Source of the DNA: a virus
Strand: one strand, 5' to 3'
Length of the DNA stretch: 48,390 bases
IMG/VR virus record: IMGVR_UViG_3300024515_000012
Span: 1 to 48,390 of that record
Shown here piece after piece: positions 1-13,800 of the stretch. The notes beneath the pieces were generated by a model. The model worked only from the letters and a program-made list of their open reading frames with translations, was not told the DNA's origin and searched no databases. Position 1 is the stretch's first letter; every line of letters starts with the position of its first letter. The translations under genes and the position numbers were made by a program.

Positions 1-1
1 A

Positions 2-3000
2 ATTTCTGTCTTTACATACTATGCCTACACAGGATATTTTGCAGAAAACGGTGGAAGAATCCGTGCTGCTAACGGAAACTGTTCTTATGGTTATTTTGGT
101 GCAGTAGCCGAAGGTTATGATTTAGTAGAAGATCCGATTAGTGCAACAGTAGACAATCAAACATTTGAAGCAACCGCAAGCGTCCAACAGTCATTTGGTA
201 TAGAAGCATCACTGTTAAAATTACAATACAGCAATGCTGGAATTGAATATATCCAAACTGTAACAAACTTGTTAAACTATAGCAATAACTTCTTAGGAAC
301 AGGGTGGACAACAGATGGAAATATTAATCTAGCTAAAAATTTAATTAGTCCTAATGGGTTAAATGACGGCTGGACACTAACTGGTACAACATCAAATACT
401 GATAGTTCTTATATCTATAAAAACATAACAATTCCTCCGCAAGGTGCTGTTTACACTAACTTAGCAGGATCAAATGTTTCAGGAAGTGGTTCAGGTGCAA
501 CATTTGACGTTACAGTTAGTGCTACAAGTTATAGCGTTATTGTATCACTATCTGGTTCAGGCGGAAGCGGTTACGTTTTAGGAAATCAAATTACTATTTA
601 CGGAAGCCAAGTAGGTGGTCTCGATGGCGTAAACGATATTACTTTAACTGTAGCAAGTCTAGTTGGTTCAACTATTATTACTGTAACTGCAACGGGTACT
701 GTTCCTGCTGGATCTGCTTTACGATATACATTTAGTATCCATGCAAAGAAAGCTACTTCAAACACGTTTGATTTATATGCAATCTTTTCAGGATCTAGTA
801 CACGAACAAGTTACATATCATGGAACTTTAATACAGAAACTTTAACAGCAGGCAACGGTGGCGATGGCGGATTAACACCGACAACTGCATTTAGAGGAGT
901 AGAATATCTTAATGATGATTGGTACAGAATTTGGTTCAGTGTATATGACACTAGTGCTTTAAATAATACTGTGCAATTAAGAATTTATCCAAGAAGCCAA
1001 CTTGGTGTAACAGGAGCTACGTCTTTTTACGGAGCACAAGTTGAAATTGGAAGCTCTCCTAGATTCTATCTGTCAACTACTACTGGCTTATACGATGCTT
1101 ATGCTGATTATATTATTAGTGGTGCAGGTATTAACGCTCAATTAGTAGCTGATGAGACAAGATCTAATAGTATTTTCCAAGCAAGAATAACTGACCCAGG
1201 GTCTGGCGCTGGAGGTTCTGGCTACTTAACATCAAGCAACAACGCACAGGGAGGAAATAGTTCTTTTATTACACTTGCTCAAGCAGACATCAATACTGCT
1301 GCAAACTATAACGGAATGCGAATTTTTATTAACAGCGGTACTGGAGCTGGACAATATGGTTTTATTTCAAACTATGATGAAAATTCAAAAATAGCGTATG
1401 TTCTTAAAGAATCTGTTACTCCACTAACTGTTTCTTCTGCGTCCACTGCCGACGATTCGTTTAGTTTAGGAGACTTAACGGATGATATTAATACACTTTA
1501 TGTCGATCAACCAGTTCAATTTATTCCAACATATTATAGCACTTCTGTTGTTAATACCTCAGAAGAATCATATAGTATTATTAGTATAGTTGGCGGCACA
1601 ACAAACACTATGGCTATTTCAGATACTGCTGTTTTATATTACAATATGCCAATTAAATTTAGTGGTAATATTCCTGAAACAGCAGGAGTAATTTCAAATT
1701 ACACATACTTTGTAGCAGAAATAGTCGATGATTATTATTTTAAAATTTCAAGTACGTCTTTTGGACCAGTGCTTCCATTAACTTCTAGTACCCCAACAGG
1801 AATGAATATTGATATTCCGTCAAATACTAGTTTCTTAAAAGTAACTTCAACAAGCGGCATGTCTGCAAATATGCCAATTCAGTTTACAGGTACAGCACTT
1901 GGCGGTGTTACACTTGGACAAATTTACTACATTAATGATGTAATTGATTCAGTAAGGCTTGCGATTTCTACAGTATTACTAACTCCTGTTGTAACTGCAA
2001 CAGACTCGTCAACAAATAGGCTAACAGTTAGTGCTACTGGAAGTCTTTCTCCACTGAGCCCAATTACATTCTCAGAACCAACTATTGGCGGAATATTTGC
2101 TGATACAAAATATTACATTAGTAAAATAACTAGCGGAACTTCTTTTAGAATTGCAGAAAGCATTTTAACGGTTACTGTTTCGCATACTGCATTTAGTACT
2201 AACTTGATAACTTGTGACAATACATCAGGATTTGTTCCAGATAATCCAATTAAATTTACCGGTAATGGTTTTGGTGGTATTAATGCAGAACAGACTTATT
2301 ACATTCTAGCTGTTAACGACTCAACTACATTTACTGTAGCAAGTTCTGTTGGCGGATCAAGTATTCCGTTAACTACAGCTGATGGATATATGACTGCAAG
2401 AACATGTCCAGCTGAATATAGTGTCATAACTGATGCAGGTTCAATGAATGGTAAAACAACTTTTGCAAAAACAACTTTATCAAGAGGTTCAGGTGCAACT
2501 ATGAATGCTGTGTTTTCAACACCAGTATTTGGAGGCGTAGATCAAGGAACAACCTATTACATTAAAACAATTACTCCAGGAATACCTAACAAGATACAAG
2601 TATCTGCAAGTCCAGGCGGCGCTGTGTTGAATCTAACCACAGGAACAGGTACAATGAAAATTGGAGAAGTTGGTTGGGACCACGTTAATCTTGGAACACA
2701 ACCAGCAGTTGCATTTGATACAACAACATTGTATTATATTGAGCCTCGTCTAACGTTTGCAGAGCCAACATTTAGTCAAACATCTACAACATTGCCAACA
2801 GCTGGCGTAGGAACAACTTATGTAGCAGTGGCTTACGGAGATAATTATTGGATTGCTGTTCCAAATGGAAACACTACTATTGCAGGATCTCCAAATGGAT
2901 CAACTTGGACTACATATACACTACCAGTAACTAGTCCACAAACATGGACTGACATTTGTTACGGAAATACCGCGTGGGTATTGATAGCCAGTGCAACAGA

Positions 3001-4759
3001 TAAAGTTTTATATTCATTCTCAAAAGGCCAATCTTGGAAAACAGGAACATTACCAAGCAGCAGTAACTGGTCAAGTGTGGCGTATTCGAATGGAATATTT
3101 GTTACTGTTGCATCAGGAACCTCCAATGCAGCCTACTCAACTAATTACGGTGCATCTTGGACCGCAAGTACATTGCCTGGTGCTACTGCTACATGGACTA
3201 ATGTTGCTGCCGGAGCTGGAAAATTTGTTGTATTAGGTAATAATACTACACGAGCATTATTGAGTACCGACGGCGGAGCAACATGGAGTGAATATGTCCT
3301 ACCTCTTGCAGCAACTTGGACAAAAGTATCCTACGGTAACGGAAGATTTGTTGCTACATCTAATACAGCAGGAAATCCGGTTTATAGTTTTGATGGCGTA
3401 ACATGGTATCAATCACCATATAGTATAGCTGTTGATGTCCTTGCATACGGAAATGGTGTGTTCTTAGGCTTAATAAGCGGCGGCTCGTACGGATGGCAAA
3501 GTGAAGACGGCCTTGTTTGGAAGAAGAAAACAACTTCAGTAATTTCATACGAAGACGCTGCATTTGGATTTGCATCAACACATCCAGGAAGATTTGTAAC
3601 TGTAGCAGGTTCAGCAATAGGTAGTTACATTATAACTGGCGCAAGAACAAAAGGTCGTCCAATTGTTGAAAATGGTATTGTTACTTCTGTAACTGAATTT
3701 GAGACAGGCGGCGGCTATCTTGCAGCACCAGCAATAACATTATTTGACCCTAACGTTACTACTGCAGCCAGCATTATTCCTAGGTTAGGTAATGGTGTTC
3801 TAAGCGCACCAACATTCATTAATGCAGGTGAAGGATATAACACTAGCTCAACAACTATTATTATTAACGGAAGTGGATACGCACAAGAATATCAAACAGG
3901 ATTAGCTTTACGAGTTAGTAACTTAACCCAACTACCAAGACCAGGAGATGACCTAGTTGTCAACGGAAACAGTACAATCTATAAAGTTACAAATGCAACA
4001 ATATTAAACGGAACCAGTGCACCTAATTTAACTGCTGAAATACAAATTTCTCCAGATATGAGTGTTGCACTAAGCCCTGATCACGCAACCTCACTGATTA
4101 TTAGAGAGCGTTACAGTCAGTGCCGCTTAACAAATCACGATTTCTTGAATATTGGTTTTGGTACAGAACGTCAATCAGGTTATCCAAACCCAGTACCTGA
4201 AGAAACTACTCTTCAATCACAGAATCAAACTATTGAAAATAATTACGGTCGTGTATTCTACACAAGTACAGACCAAGACGGTAATTTTAAAGTTGGTAGT
4301 TTGTTTGGTGTTGAACAGGCAACGGGTATTGTTACGTTAAGTGCTAGTCAATTTGGACTAACTGGTTTGGAAACACTTACACTCGGTGGTATTGCAGTTG
4401 GTGGAAGTAGCGTTGTAATTACACAATTTAGTACAGATGCTACGTTTGTTGCTAACAGTGACACAATCATCCCAACACAAAAAGCAGTTAAATCTTATTT
4501 AACAGCACGTTTAAGTCAGGGCGGTTCTAATACGTTTACTGGTAATACAACCGCAGGTAGTGTTACAATCGGAGGACCTAATCAGATCGGAAGTACTATT
4601 CCTGTGGGAACACCAGGTTATGGTGTTTATATGCTTAATAGAGTCAGTTTTACTGGACTAGAAACAGGTATGGTTGATGGAGATATGCCCGCATTTGACT
4701 TCTTCTTGCGCGGCAAAGGATTTGAAAGGTTGGTTGACCCAAATCGCATTATAAGATAA
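2..4759 (+). CDS. Giant tail-fibre-like structural protein, 5'-truncated by the window edge
   Basis: The frame is open from base 2 with no stop, so the N terminus lies outside the window and any internal start, such as the TTG at 269, is not real. The first 80 codons match the end of the beta-helix region of the next gene (shared RAANGN/RATNGN and SYGYFGAVAEG/SYGTYGVLAEG segments), so the two are paralogues. Following parts are: a phage carbohydrate-binding-like domain (about 269-1100) ending in a GAQVEIGSSPRFY motif; five tandem copies of a FTG..FGG...YY module (about 1600-2660); a sialidase-like propeller with repeated YGNG.F and DG.TW motifs (about 2810-3600); GGGY.AAP repeats; and a C-terminal domain with STDQDGNFKVGSLFGVEQAT and PTQKAVKSYL (4250-4500). 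It probably forms part of the tail-fibre or host-recognition apparatus. The virion role is inferred from context and from cyanophage relatives; no enzyme site is visible. Confidence 0.8.
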   Translation: MSVFTYYAYTGYFAENGGRIRAANGNCSYGYFGAVAEGYDLVEDPISATVDNQTFEATASVQQSFGIEASLLKLQYSNAGIEYIQTVTNLLNYSNNFLGTGWTTDGNINLAKNLISPNGLNDGWTLTGTTSNTDSSYIYKNITIPPQGAVYTNLAGSNVSGSGSGATFDVTVSATSYSVIVSLSGSGGSGYVLGNQITIYGSQVGGLDGVNDITLTVASLVGSTIITVTATGTVPAGSALRYTFSIHAKKATSNTFDLYAIFSGSSTRTSYISWNFNTETLTAGNGGDGGLTPTTAFRGVEYLNDDWYRIWFSVYDTSALNNTVQLRIYPRSQLGVTGATSFYGAQVEIGSSPRFYLSTTTGLYDAYADYIISGAGINAQLVADETRSNSIFQARITDPGSGAGGSGYLTSSNNAQGGNSSFITLAQADINTAANYNGMRIFINSGTGAGQYGFISNYDENSKIAYVLKESVTPLTVSSASTADDSFSLGDLTDDINTLYVDQPVQFIPTYYSTSVVNTSEESYSIISIVGGTTNTMAISDTAVLYYNMPIKFSGNIPETAGVISNYTYFVAEIVDDYYFKISSTSFGPVLPLTSSTPTGMNIDIPSNTSFLKVTSTSGMSANMPIQFTGTALGGVTLGQIYYINDVIDSVRLAISTVLLTPVVTATDSSTNRLTVSATGSLSPLSPITFSEPTIGGIFADTKYYISKITSGTSFRIAESILTVTVSHTAFSTNLITCDNTSGFVPDNPIKFTGNGFGGINAEQTYYILAVNDSTTFTVASSVGGSSIPLTTADGYMTARTCPAEYSVITDAGSMNGKTTFAKTTLSRGSGATMNAVFSTPVFGGVDQGTTYYIKTITPGIPNKIQVSASPGGAVLNLTTGTGTMKIGEVGWDHVNLGTQPAVAFDTTTLYYIEPRLTFAEPTFSQTSTTLPTAGVGTTYVAVAYGDNYWIAVPNGNTTIAGSPNGSTWTTYTLPVTSPQTWTDICYGNTAWVLIASATDKVLYSFSKGQSWKTGTLPSSSNWSSVAYSNGIFVTVASGTSNAAYSTNYGASWTASTLPGATATWTNVAAGAGKFVVLGNNTTRALLSTDGGATWSEYVLPLAATWTKVSYGNGRFVATSNTAGNPVYSFDGVTWYQSPYSIAVDVLAYGNGVFLGLISGGSYGWQSEDGLVWKKKTTSVISYEDAAFGFASTHPGRFVTVAGSAIGSYIITGARTKGRPIVENGIVTSVTEFETGGGYLAAPAITLFDPNVTTAASIIPRLGNGVLSAPTFINAGEGYNTSSTTIIINGSGYAQEYQTGLALRVSNLTQLPRPGDDLVVNGNSTIYKVTNATILNGTSAPNLTAEIQISPDMSVALSPDHATSLIIRERYSQCRLTNHDFLNIGFGTERQSGYPNPVPEETTLQSQNQTIENNYGRVFYTSTDQDGNFKVGSLFGVEQATGIVTLSASQFGLTGLETLTLGGIAVGGSSVVITQFSTDATFVANSDTIIPTQKAVKSYLTARLSQGGSNTFTGNTTAGSVTIGGPNQIGSTIPVGTPGYGVYMLNRVSFTGLETGMVDGDMPAFDFFLRGKGFERLVDPNRIIR

Positions 4760-4788
4760 CGCATTGATTATAATGTCAGATTATGGTT

Positions 4789-4799
4789 TAGATAAATAT
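4789..4799 (+). promoter_or_regulatory. T4-type late promoter box
   Basis: The sequence TAGATAAATAT resembles the T4 late -10 element TATAAATA, which is recognised by the phage sigma factor gp55. It lies in the 62-base gap before the 3667-aa structural gene. Transcription would start near 4804, leaving a short leader that contains the AAAGGA ribosome-binding site. The same core recurs before gp13 and before the gene at 44777. Confidence 0.6.
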
Positions 4800-4821
4800 G
4801 ATATCAAAGGAATAGAATAAA

Positions 4822-7800
4822 ATGGCAGAATTTATACTAGGTAGAATTAAGTTTGTTTACAGAAACAACTGGGCAAGCTCTACAGCGTATGTAGTTGACG
4901 ATGTTGTAACTAAAGGCGGAAAAACCTTTATTTGTATTGACAACCATACATCAAGTTCAATATTCGAAACAGACTACGATCCAAATCCAGCCTTATCAAA
5001 GTGGAATTTGTTAGCAGACGGTCAACAGTGGAGAGCAGACTGGTCTGCAAGCACCGACTATAACGAAGGAGACTTGGTTAAGTATGGCGGCTTAGTTTAC
5101 ATTTGTAACACACCACACACTTCTGCCACATATACTAGTCCTACATGGTTAGGGTTAGAACAAGATCAAGCCAAGTGGGATGTATTTGCTACATCTCTTG
5201 ATTGGAAAGGCAGTTGGTCTACAAGTACAAGATATAAAGTAAACGACATTGTATCTTATAATGGATATACATATATTTGTATAACTAAACATATTTCAGC
5301 AGCAACTGCTAGCCTAGGGCTTGAAAATGACCAAGGCAAGTGGCAAACAGTTAATCCAGGTATAAAATATCTAGGTTCTTGGGTAAGTTTAGGCTCATCT
5401 TACAGATATAAATTAAACGACTTAGTAAAATACGGTGCCGATCTATGGATCTGTACCGCTGCACACACATCAACTGCAAACTTTGAAGACGGCAGCTGGT
5501 CAATTTTCTTAAACGGTTTTGAATTTGAAAACAGTTGGAGCAATTCTACCACTTATCAGATTGGTGATATTGTAACTTACGGTGGTTATAGCTATGTTGC
5601 AAAACAAAATCACACAGGCAAAAAACCATCAGCAGAACCAACCTACTGGGACGTATACACAACAGGATTCAGCTTTGAGGGCGACTGGAATAATTTAACA
5701 ACTTACAAAATAGGTAGTGTTGTCCGTAACGGAGGATACACATATCTTGCAGAACTTGACTGTCCTAGCATCAGTTCAACTGCAACAGCTACAACAGTAT
5801 CTACAGACCCAACAAATCCAAATACAATTTCTGCTGACACTACAGGCTTTGTTGCAGGAATGATTGTATACTTTGGAAGTTCATTTGGCGGCATCGTTGC
5901 AAACACAAAATATTACATTTTAAGTTCAGGTTTAACTGGATCTAGATTTAAAATAAGTACCGTTGCTGGCGGATCACCAGTCACACTAACAACTACTACT
6001 GGTCAAAGCGTGAGCATTACTGTTGCTCCAGAACCAGAAAATACAACATATTGGTCAAAATTAAATTCAGGATTTAAGTGGAGAAATAATCCAGCTACAT
6101 ATACAGCAGTTGCTGGTACAGTTCAAGGATCAAGTCTTGGTATTAATCAAACATTTGATATAACAAGAACAGGAACTGTATATAGTGTAACTGTAAATAA
6201 TGGCGGAAGCTATTTTGTTGCAGGTGATCAGATTAAAATTTTAGGAACCGCACTAGGCGGAATTAGTCCTGCAAACGATTTATTAATTACTGTAAGTACT
6301 GCTTCTTCTGGTGTTATTACAGCAGTAACACATGAAGGTATAAGTGTAACATGGACATCAGGAACACTTTATGTTCTTGGGGATGTTGTTTTCTTTGGAG
6401 CAAGCAGCTATACATGTATACAAGAACATGTTGGATCTACAGGAACTCGTCCAGATAACGACATAACTGCAACTTATTGGAACATTGTTTCTGTTGGTGC
6501 AGAAATTGCAACATTAACTACAGCAGGTGACACACTTTACTATAGCCCTATTGGACCAACAAGACTACCAATTGGCCGCGACGGCCAAGTGCTTCGTGTT
6601 AAAGACGGATATCCAAGTTGGGAAACATACGGGCATGTTTTCAATGCTGTGTATGTTGGTCCTACTGGCGTAGACTTGCCTTATCCTCAAAGCGGATTTA
6701 GTATTGACCAGCCATGGAAAACTGTTAGATATGCCTGCAAACAAATTGAAGAAGGTTATCGCAATCCACAAGCAAAACATATACTGCAAACAAACAAAAC
6801 ATTTTTAATTAAAGAAGCATTCAATTATCTTGAATACACATATAAAGCTTCAGTTACAGGAACTTCTAGCGGTTCATTCTTAACAGCAGATACTTCTAAA
6901 TTAAATTTAAAAATGCCTATAGTGTTTGAAGATCAAACAGGCAGTCTAACATTAAATTCAAGTGCAATTAACTCAAGCACAACTTACTATGTCAAAGCTA
7001 TTGTATCTAATACTAGCTTTACAGTTTCATCAACACCAACTGGTTCTGCATTAGTAGCAGCAGGTACTGGAACTGCAACTGCAAAATTTAGTTACAACAA
7101 ATCAAAAGCAAAACGAGATGCTGGAATTGTAATTGAAGGTTTAATATATGATATAAGTCGTGGAGGAAATTATAAAACTACTGCAAATACTTTAGCATTT
7201 TATGATTCAACAGGAACAGCTTATATCACGACAAATACAGAACTTCAAATTACACAATTTATACAAAGTCATGCGTATTTGAAATCAATATTACCGTATG
7301 TGCTATCAAATACTGTTGTGCCAACCAGTTATCAAACACTAAACAGCGATACAGACCCAGTTTACCAAATTCGTGATACTGATTACACAGCAGAAAGTGA
7401 TGTTGCAAGTACCGTTAGTGAATTAATGGACATTTTAATTGATGGTTTAACACAAGGTGATACATCAACTACAGCTATTGCAAAAACACCAAACACAACT
7501 ATTAATATAAAAACAGGTACCTATTTGGAAGTCCTACCTATTGTAGTTCCTGAATATACAGCACTAGTTGGCGATGAACTACGTTCAACTGTTGTTCAAC
7601 CAAAAGGTGGTAACGATATCTTAATCAACGATCAGCCAAAAACTAAGAGTGCATTAGAACGTGTTAAAGCAGTATTACCAAGCGTTTTATCTAACACAAC
7701 TGTGTCAGTGAGTTCAGGAAACACAGCAACACAAGAATTTTTATACACAGCAAATGATAATACTCTAACCGCAAGTATAACAAACAACACTAATGTAATG

Positions 7801-10800
7801 GTCACTTGTATTGTTGACGGTGATAATTTTAGTTCTGCATCGCCAACAGCAGTTCTTCCAACACCAACTGGCGGAACCGGCAATGCATATACAGCAGGCT
7901 ATTTTAACGCAGCAAGATTAATTAAACTTAATAGAGCATTGATTATTGATGAAGTTCAATATTTGATGAACTCAACTTACGGTACATTATGGAACACAAC
8001 ATTTACAGCAACACAGCGAGCACAAACACTAAGAGATGCTGGTTATATCGTTGATGCTGTTGTATATGATTTGACTTATGGTGGAAATCTAGCAACTGTT
8101 ATTGCCGGACGCTCATATTACAGCAATGGAAGCATTGTAGTTCCAACAAGTAAAACAGAAACTCTGGCATGTCAAGCACGTATTAAAGATATTATTGACA
8201 ATATTGCACAAGGGTTAACTACTGGTTGGACAAAATACAGTTCTATAGCTCAAGATACTAGCGGTACAGCTGGTACATTAGTAGCCGCACAATTTGCACA
8301 AGCTCGTGTTCAAGAAATATACGATGCAACTAATACTGGTACAGCACCAACAACTACTGCACCAGACATTACATGGGTAAGCGCATCAAAATTAGCTGCA
8401 AATACAGCTATTGTTGCAGCAACAACTGATATACAAGCTGAAACACAACAGTGGATTCAAGATGCATATCCACTACTACCTTACAATATAACAACATGCG
8501 ATAGAGATATTGGTTATTTTATTGATGCACTTCGTTACGATATGATGTTCGGTAGTAATTATCTAAGCATTAAAAACGGTGAATCATATCGCCGAGCATT
8601 GACATCATCGCAGTTTGTCATTGACAATCAGCTTGAAGCTGAAGTAGGTATGATTGGTTTCTTAAGTGCCGCACTAAAGGAAATAACTGGAGGCGGAACA
8701 TCAGGTAGTGCTGGTAGTTTCCGTGCAATTAGAAGAGTTGAAAGCGCAGCAAAAACTGTTTACAACATCATTTCTTCTGGATTTACAAGAGTTCCAAGTA
8801 TTCAATTTACAACTCCAACAGGATACAATACTTCCACTCTAACAAATACAGCATACGCTGCAACAGGCTATGCTACAGGAGACACATCTAACTTTGGTGA
8901 CGGTAAAGCACAGATAGTTCAAAACTACGATTTTATTGTAGCAGATACATTACAATATTATGCAAATGGAGCATACGGTGGTGTATGGACATCTACTACC
9001 ACCGAAGGCCGTGATAAAGGTAAACGAGATATCAAATATATCTTAGATGCGATCCAACATGACATGACCTACGGTGGTAACTATCAAGCATCAATTGCCG
9101 GTAGTGCATACTATAGTTCTTACTTACTAAACATTAGTGAAGCAGAAAAACCTGCGTTCATTGATTTGTTTGGTTTTATGAAAACACTAATTGGTAAGAT
9201 TGTTCGAAAAGACGCTATTGTTGCACAATCAGGAAACACAGTAACTAGAGTTACGACAGGTACAGCAGGTAGTGCTGCCGCTGGAGCATTTGCAGAAGAT
9301 AGAGTTCAAAACGTAATTGATTGGATTACTAACGGCGAAGCACCAACACAAGTAGCACCATACTACGGTTGGGCAAGTACAACGCTACAGAACGCCTATG
9401 CTGCTGTACAAACAAAACGTTCAGAGATTGCTGCAGACGCAACAAGTTGGGTGCAGAAAAATTACCAAAGTGTTGTTCTTGATTTAGTTTTAACAACACG
9501 AGATGCCGGACTAGTTGTTGACGCCATTGCTTACGATATGGTATTAGGTACAAACTTTAATGCTTTAAGTGCAGGTAGAAGATATCTAGCAGGTACTACT
9601 TCAACTGAAGCATTACTAAACGGACCTGAAAAAGATCCAACACTTGGCGCAATTGATTTTATTAAATTTAAAACTAAAACTATTGCAGCCTATGGTGCTG
9701 TTGCACAAACACAGTCTATTCTATCTGACATTATCAACAAAACATCATCTAATTTTACACCAAAATTAGCTATGATTGAACCTGTTCTTCCAGCAGCGTC
9801 TTACTCAGCAGTTTCGGGAACTAACGTTGTTGGTTCGGGTTCAAGTGCAACATTTAACTTTGTCAGAACTGCCGCAGGATTTACCGCAAGTGTAAATGCT
9901 GCTGGTTCAGGTTATGCCGCAAATGATCAAATTAAGATTCTAGGATCTAATATTGGTGGTGCAACACCTGCTAACGATATCACAGTTCTTGTAACTGCTG
10001 TATCAGGTTCTGGAATTACTACAGTTAAAGTGTTAACAGATAGAGAAGCAGTTGTTCTTTTAGAAGATAACAGAGATTTCTTGTTATCAGAAGTTATTGC
10101 CTATATTGATTATACATATCCAACACTAGTTTATAATAAAGATTTAACAGTTAGAGATGCTGGTTATATTCTTGATGCAGTACACTACGATTTGTTGTAT
10201 GGCGGTGATTTTGCTAGCCAGCAAGCCGGTCAAGCATATTACAGTTTTGGAACTAGTGAAATTAGTAGTTATGTTAAAACTGCTACACTAGCAGCAATTA
10301 ACAGACTAAAGACAACAGCAAAACAAGTTATTCAAAATACTAGTGTAACAATAACCACTGGTAACACTAAAACACAAGTGTTTAAGAATGGTGCTCAATT
10401 GCAAGGTAGCTCTGCTACAGCAACAATGATTGATGCATTAATCACTAAGATCTACAATTATGTAGATTTAGGATTAACCAGCGGAGCACCAAGTATTACT
10501 GTTACAACTATTGCAACTGGCGACACATTTACATCTAACGCACACGGTCTTGCAAACGGTGATTATATTGTAAATGAAGGTGCTGATGCAAATGGATTAG
10601 TAAGCGGCACAAGATACTATGTAGTAAGTGCAAGTACAAATACATTTAAACTTGCGGCTACTTATGGAGGAACAGCGTTAACTTCATTTACTAACGGAAC
10701 AGGATTAACATTATCACTACACTATACTAATAATCCATATATTGGTTGGGTAAGTACAGATTTACAAACACAGTATTCAACATTGATGGCGGCAAGAAGC

Positions 10801-13800
10801 ACTCTTACAACAGATGTTGTCAGCTGGATTGATACAAATTATCCTAATTTAGTATACGATACTGCTTTAGCAGCACGAGATGCTGGATTAGCTGTTGATG
10901 CAGCCTGCTTTGACTTTATGTTCAATAGCAATTTTAGAGGTGTAAAAGGTGCACAATCTTATGCTCGTCCACAATCCTCTGCTTTATTAAAAGGAATTTT
11001 AGCAAAAGCAACCAGAGAATCGTTCAAATATCTAACAGAACAAATTTTAGATGATTTAACAGATGCAACTGCAATTACAAGAGCAAGAAAATCTTTAACT
11101 TATGTTATTGATTATCTAGCAGGCAAGAGTGTTGATGAAGATACCGAACTAAACGGAACAACAACCTACAACGTAAATGAAGGTGTGTTGCGTGGTGTTG
11201 AAATCTTAAGAGCTAATACTAATTTCTTAGCTAATGAATCTTCAGCTTGGGTAATTAGAACATTTGGCGGTACTGCAACCTCAACATCAAGCAGCGGAAA
11301 CTTAATAACAACAAGCAGCTCACACAAACTGTCTGTTGGTGATCCAGTTAAGTTTTCTTATACAGAGTTAAATTTTGTTGCTACAAGTAGTAGTTCAACT
11401 ACTAATAGATTTGTTTTAAACAGTACAACAGGTATTGTTATTGGCATGCCAGTGACATTTGCTGGAACTCCATTATTTGGAGGAATTGTAAATTCAACAG
11501 TTTATTATGTCGACAGCATTGCTGGAAACGAAATTTCAATTAGAGCAACTAATGGCGGATCAACCTATGCTCTAATTGATGGAACAGGAATTATGTCTGT
11601 TACTGTTGGAGGACTAATGGGCGGACTTTCAACATCTACTACCTATTATGTCTTAACAACTCCAAGTGTAACAACATTAACAGTAACAGAAACACAATTT
11701 GATTCTACCCCTGTAACATTGACAAGCATGGTTGGATCAATGCATGTTGGTTACGCATTTGATGAAACATCATGCAAACGTGACATGACAGAATTTGTAA
11801 ATGCCCTAGTGTACGATACACAATATACAGGTAATTACAAATCTAAGAGAGCAGCTATTCTATACTTTAATGCTATTAAAGGTTCTAAGAAGAGCGACAT
11901 GTGGCATGTACGTAACGGTACAGGTGTTCGTAACATGACTATGAATGGTCTAGAAGGAACACTATCTATACCAAATAATTTTGGAACACGTAGACCAGAA
12001 GCCGGTTCATATACATCACTAGATCCAGGATTTGGTCCATACGATACAAATGCATGGGTATTCAATCGTTCTTGCTATGTACAAAACTGTACACTATTTG
12101 GAACAGGAGCAACGGCCCTAAAGATTGACGGGGCATTACACGCAGGCGGTAACCGTTCTATTGTTGCTAACGATTATACAACATTCATTAGCGATGGTAT
12201 TGGAACATGGTGTAGCGGTTCTAACGCACTAACAGAACTTGTTTCAGTGTTCGCTTACTACTCATATGCAGGATATATTGCTGATTTAGGTGCTAAGATT
12301 CGTGCTACTAACGGTAACAGTTCTTACGGTACATACGGTGTTCTTGCAGAAGGTGTTGACACTTACGAAGAACCAATTGTTGGAGCATTAAACAATCGTG
12401 GTGCAGAAGCATATATCACAAACGTTGTAACAGACGGTGCTGAAGAAGTATTACGTATTGAATTCGCTAATGCTGGTCAGGCTTATACAAATGCAGAATG
12501 GACCGTAAGTGGTTCAGGATATAATGCAACAGCAGTTGGCGATGAATTTAGAGATCGTGCTGTTACAGAAACACGTTTAATTGACCTTAACGATGGTTAT
12601 GGATACGGTGGTTCAGGTTATATTACAGCAGCCAATGCGGCACAGATCAGTACAATTGGTACTATTGTATTAGCCGCTTCAGATACTCAGCTAAGTTCTG
12701 CTTACATTGGTATGAGAGTAATAGTTACTGCTGGTACAGGTGCAGGACAAGTTGCTGCAATCTTAACATATACTAACGGTAGCAAAGAAGCTAAGATTTA
12801 CAAAGAATCATTTACTAATTTAACAGTAACAGCTTCTAACTTATCTACTGATAGATTAACTGTGGCAAGTACAGCATCATTATATGCAAACATGCCAATC
12901 TACCTAGGTACAGCAATCGGTGGTGCAAGTGCAAACACACTATACTATGTCAAAACTATTGTAAGTACAACTGAATTTACTATTAGCACAAGTTCGGGTG
13001 GTGCAACATTTGATATTACATCAACAACTAGCGGACAAACAGTAACATTATATGCTGCAGGTTGGGATCATCTTGTTCCAGGTAAGACCGTCTATGATGC
13101 ATTAGATTTAACATCAACATATATTGTTGAACCTAGAATTACATATACTGCACCAGGATACACAGCTACAGCAAGAACATTACCAAGTACAGCAACTTGG
13201 AAAGAAGTTACTTACTCTGCTGGAAGATTTATTGCAATTTCTTCTGGAGCAACATCAACAGCAACATCAACAAACGGAACAACTTGGTCTACAGGCGGAA
13301 ACCTACCAAGCTCAACTACATGGCAAGCTGTTGCATACGGTGGTGGAGAAGGTGCAACAGCAACAGCAGTTGTTGGAGGGTTAGGAGGAATTGGTGCTCA
13401 ACTTACAGCAACAATAACTAACGGCCAGGTAACTGCTATCAACATTATTAAAGGCGGATACGGATATCTAACACCGCCAACAATTAAATTTAGTAGTGGA
13501 TTAGCGGCTGCTACTGCTGTAGTGTTAAATGGTGAGATTGTAGATGTTGTAATTTCAATTCCTGGTTCTGGCTACGTTACTGCACCAACAGTAACAGTAA
13601 GAACAGATATTATTACTTCGTTTACAATGAATTCTTATGGTAAAAACTACACCAGCGCACCAACAGTAACAGTTAGTGGCGGCGGTTCAAGTAACCAAGC
13701 AACAGGAACAGCAGTTGTAAACACAAACAACGGTATTTCGAGTATTACTGTTGGAAATAGTGGTGGCACAGGTTACACTAGCCAACCAACTGTTACAATA

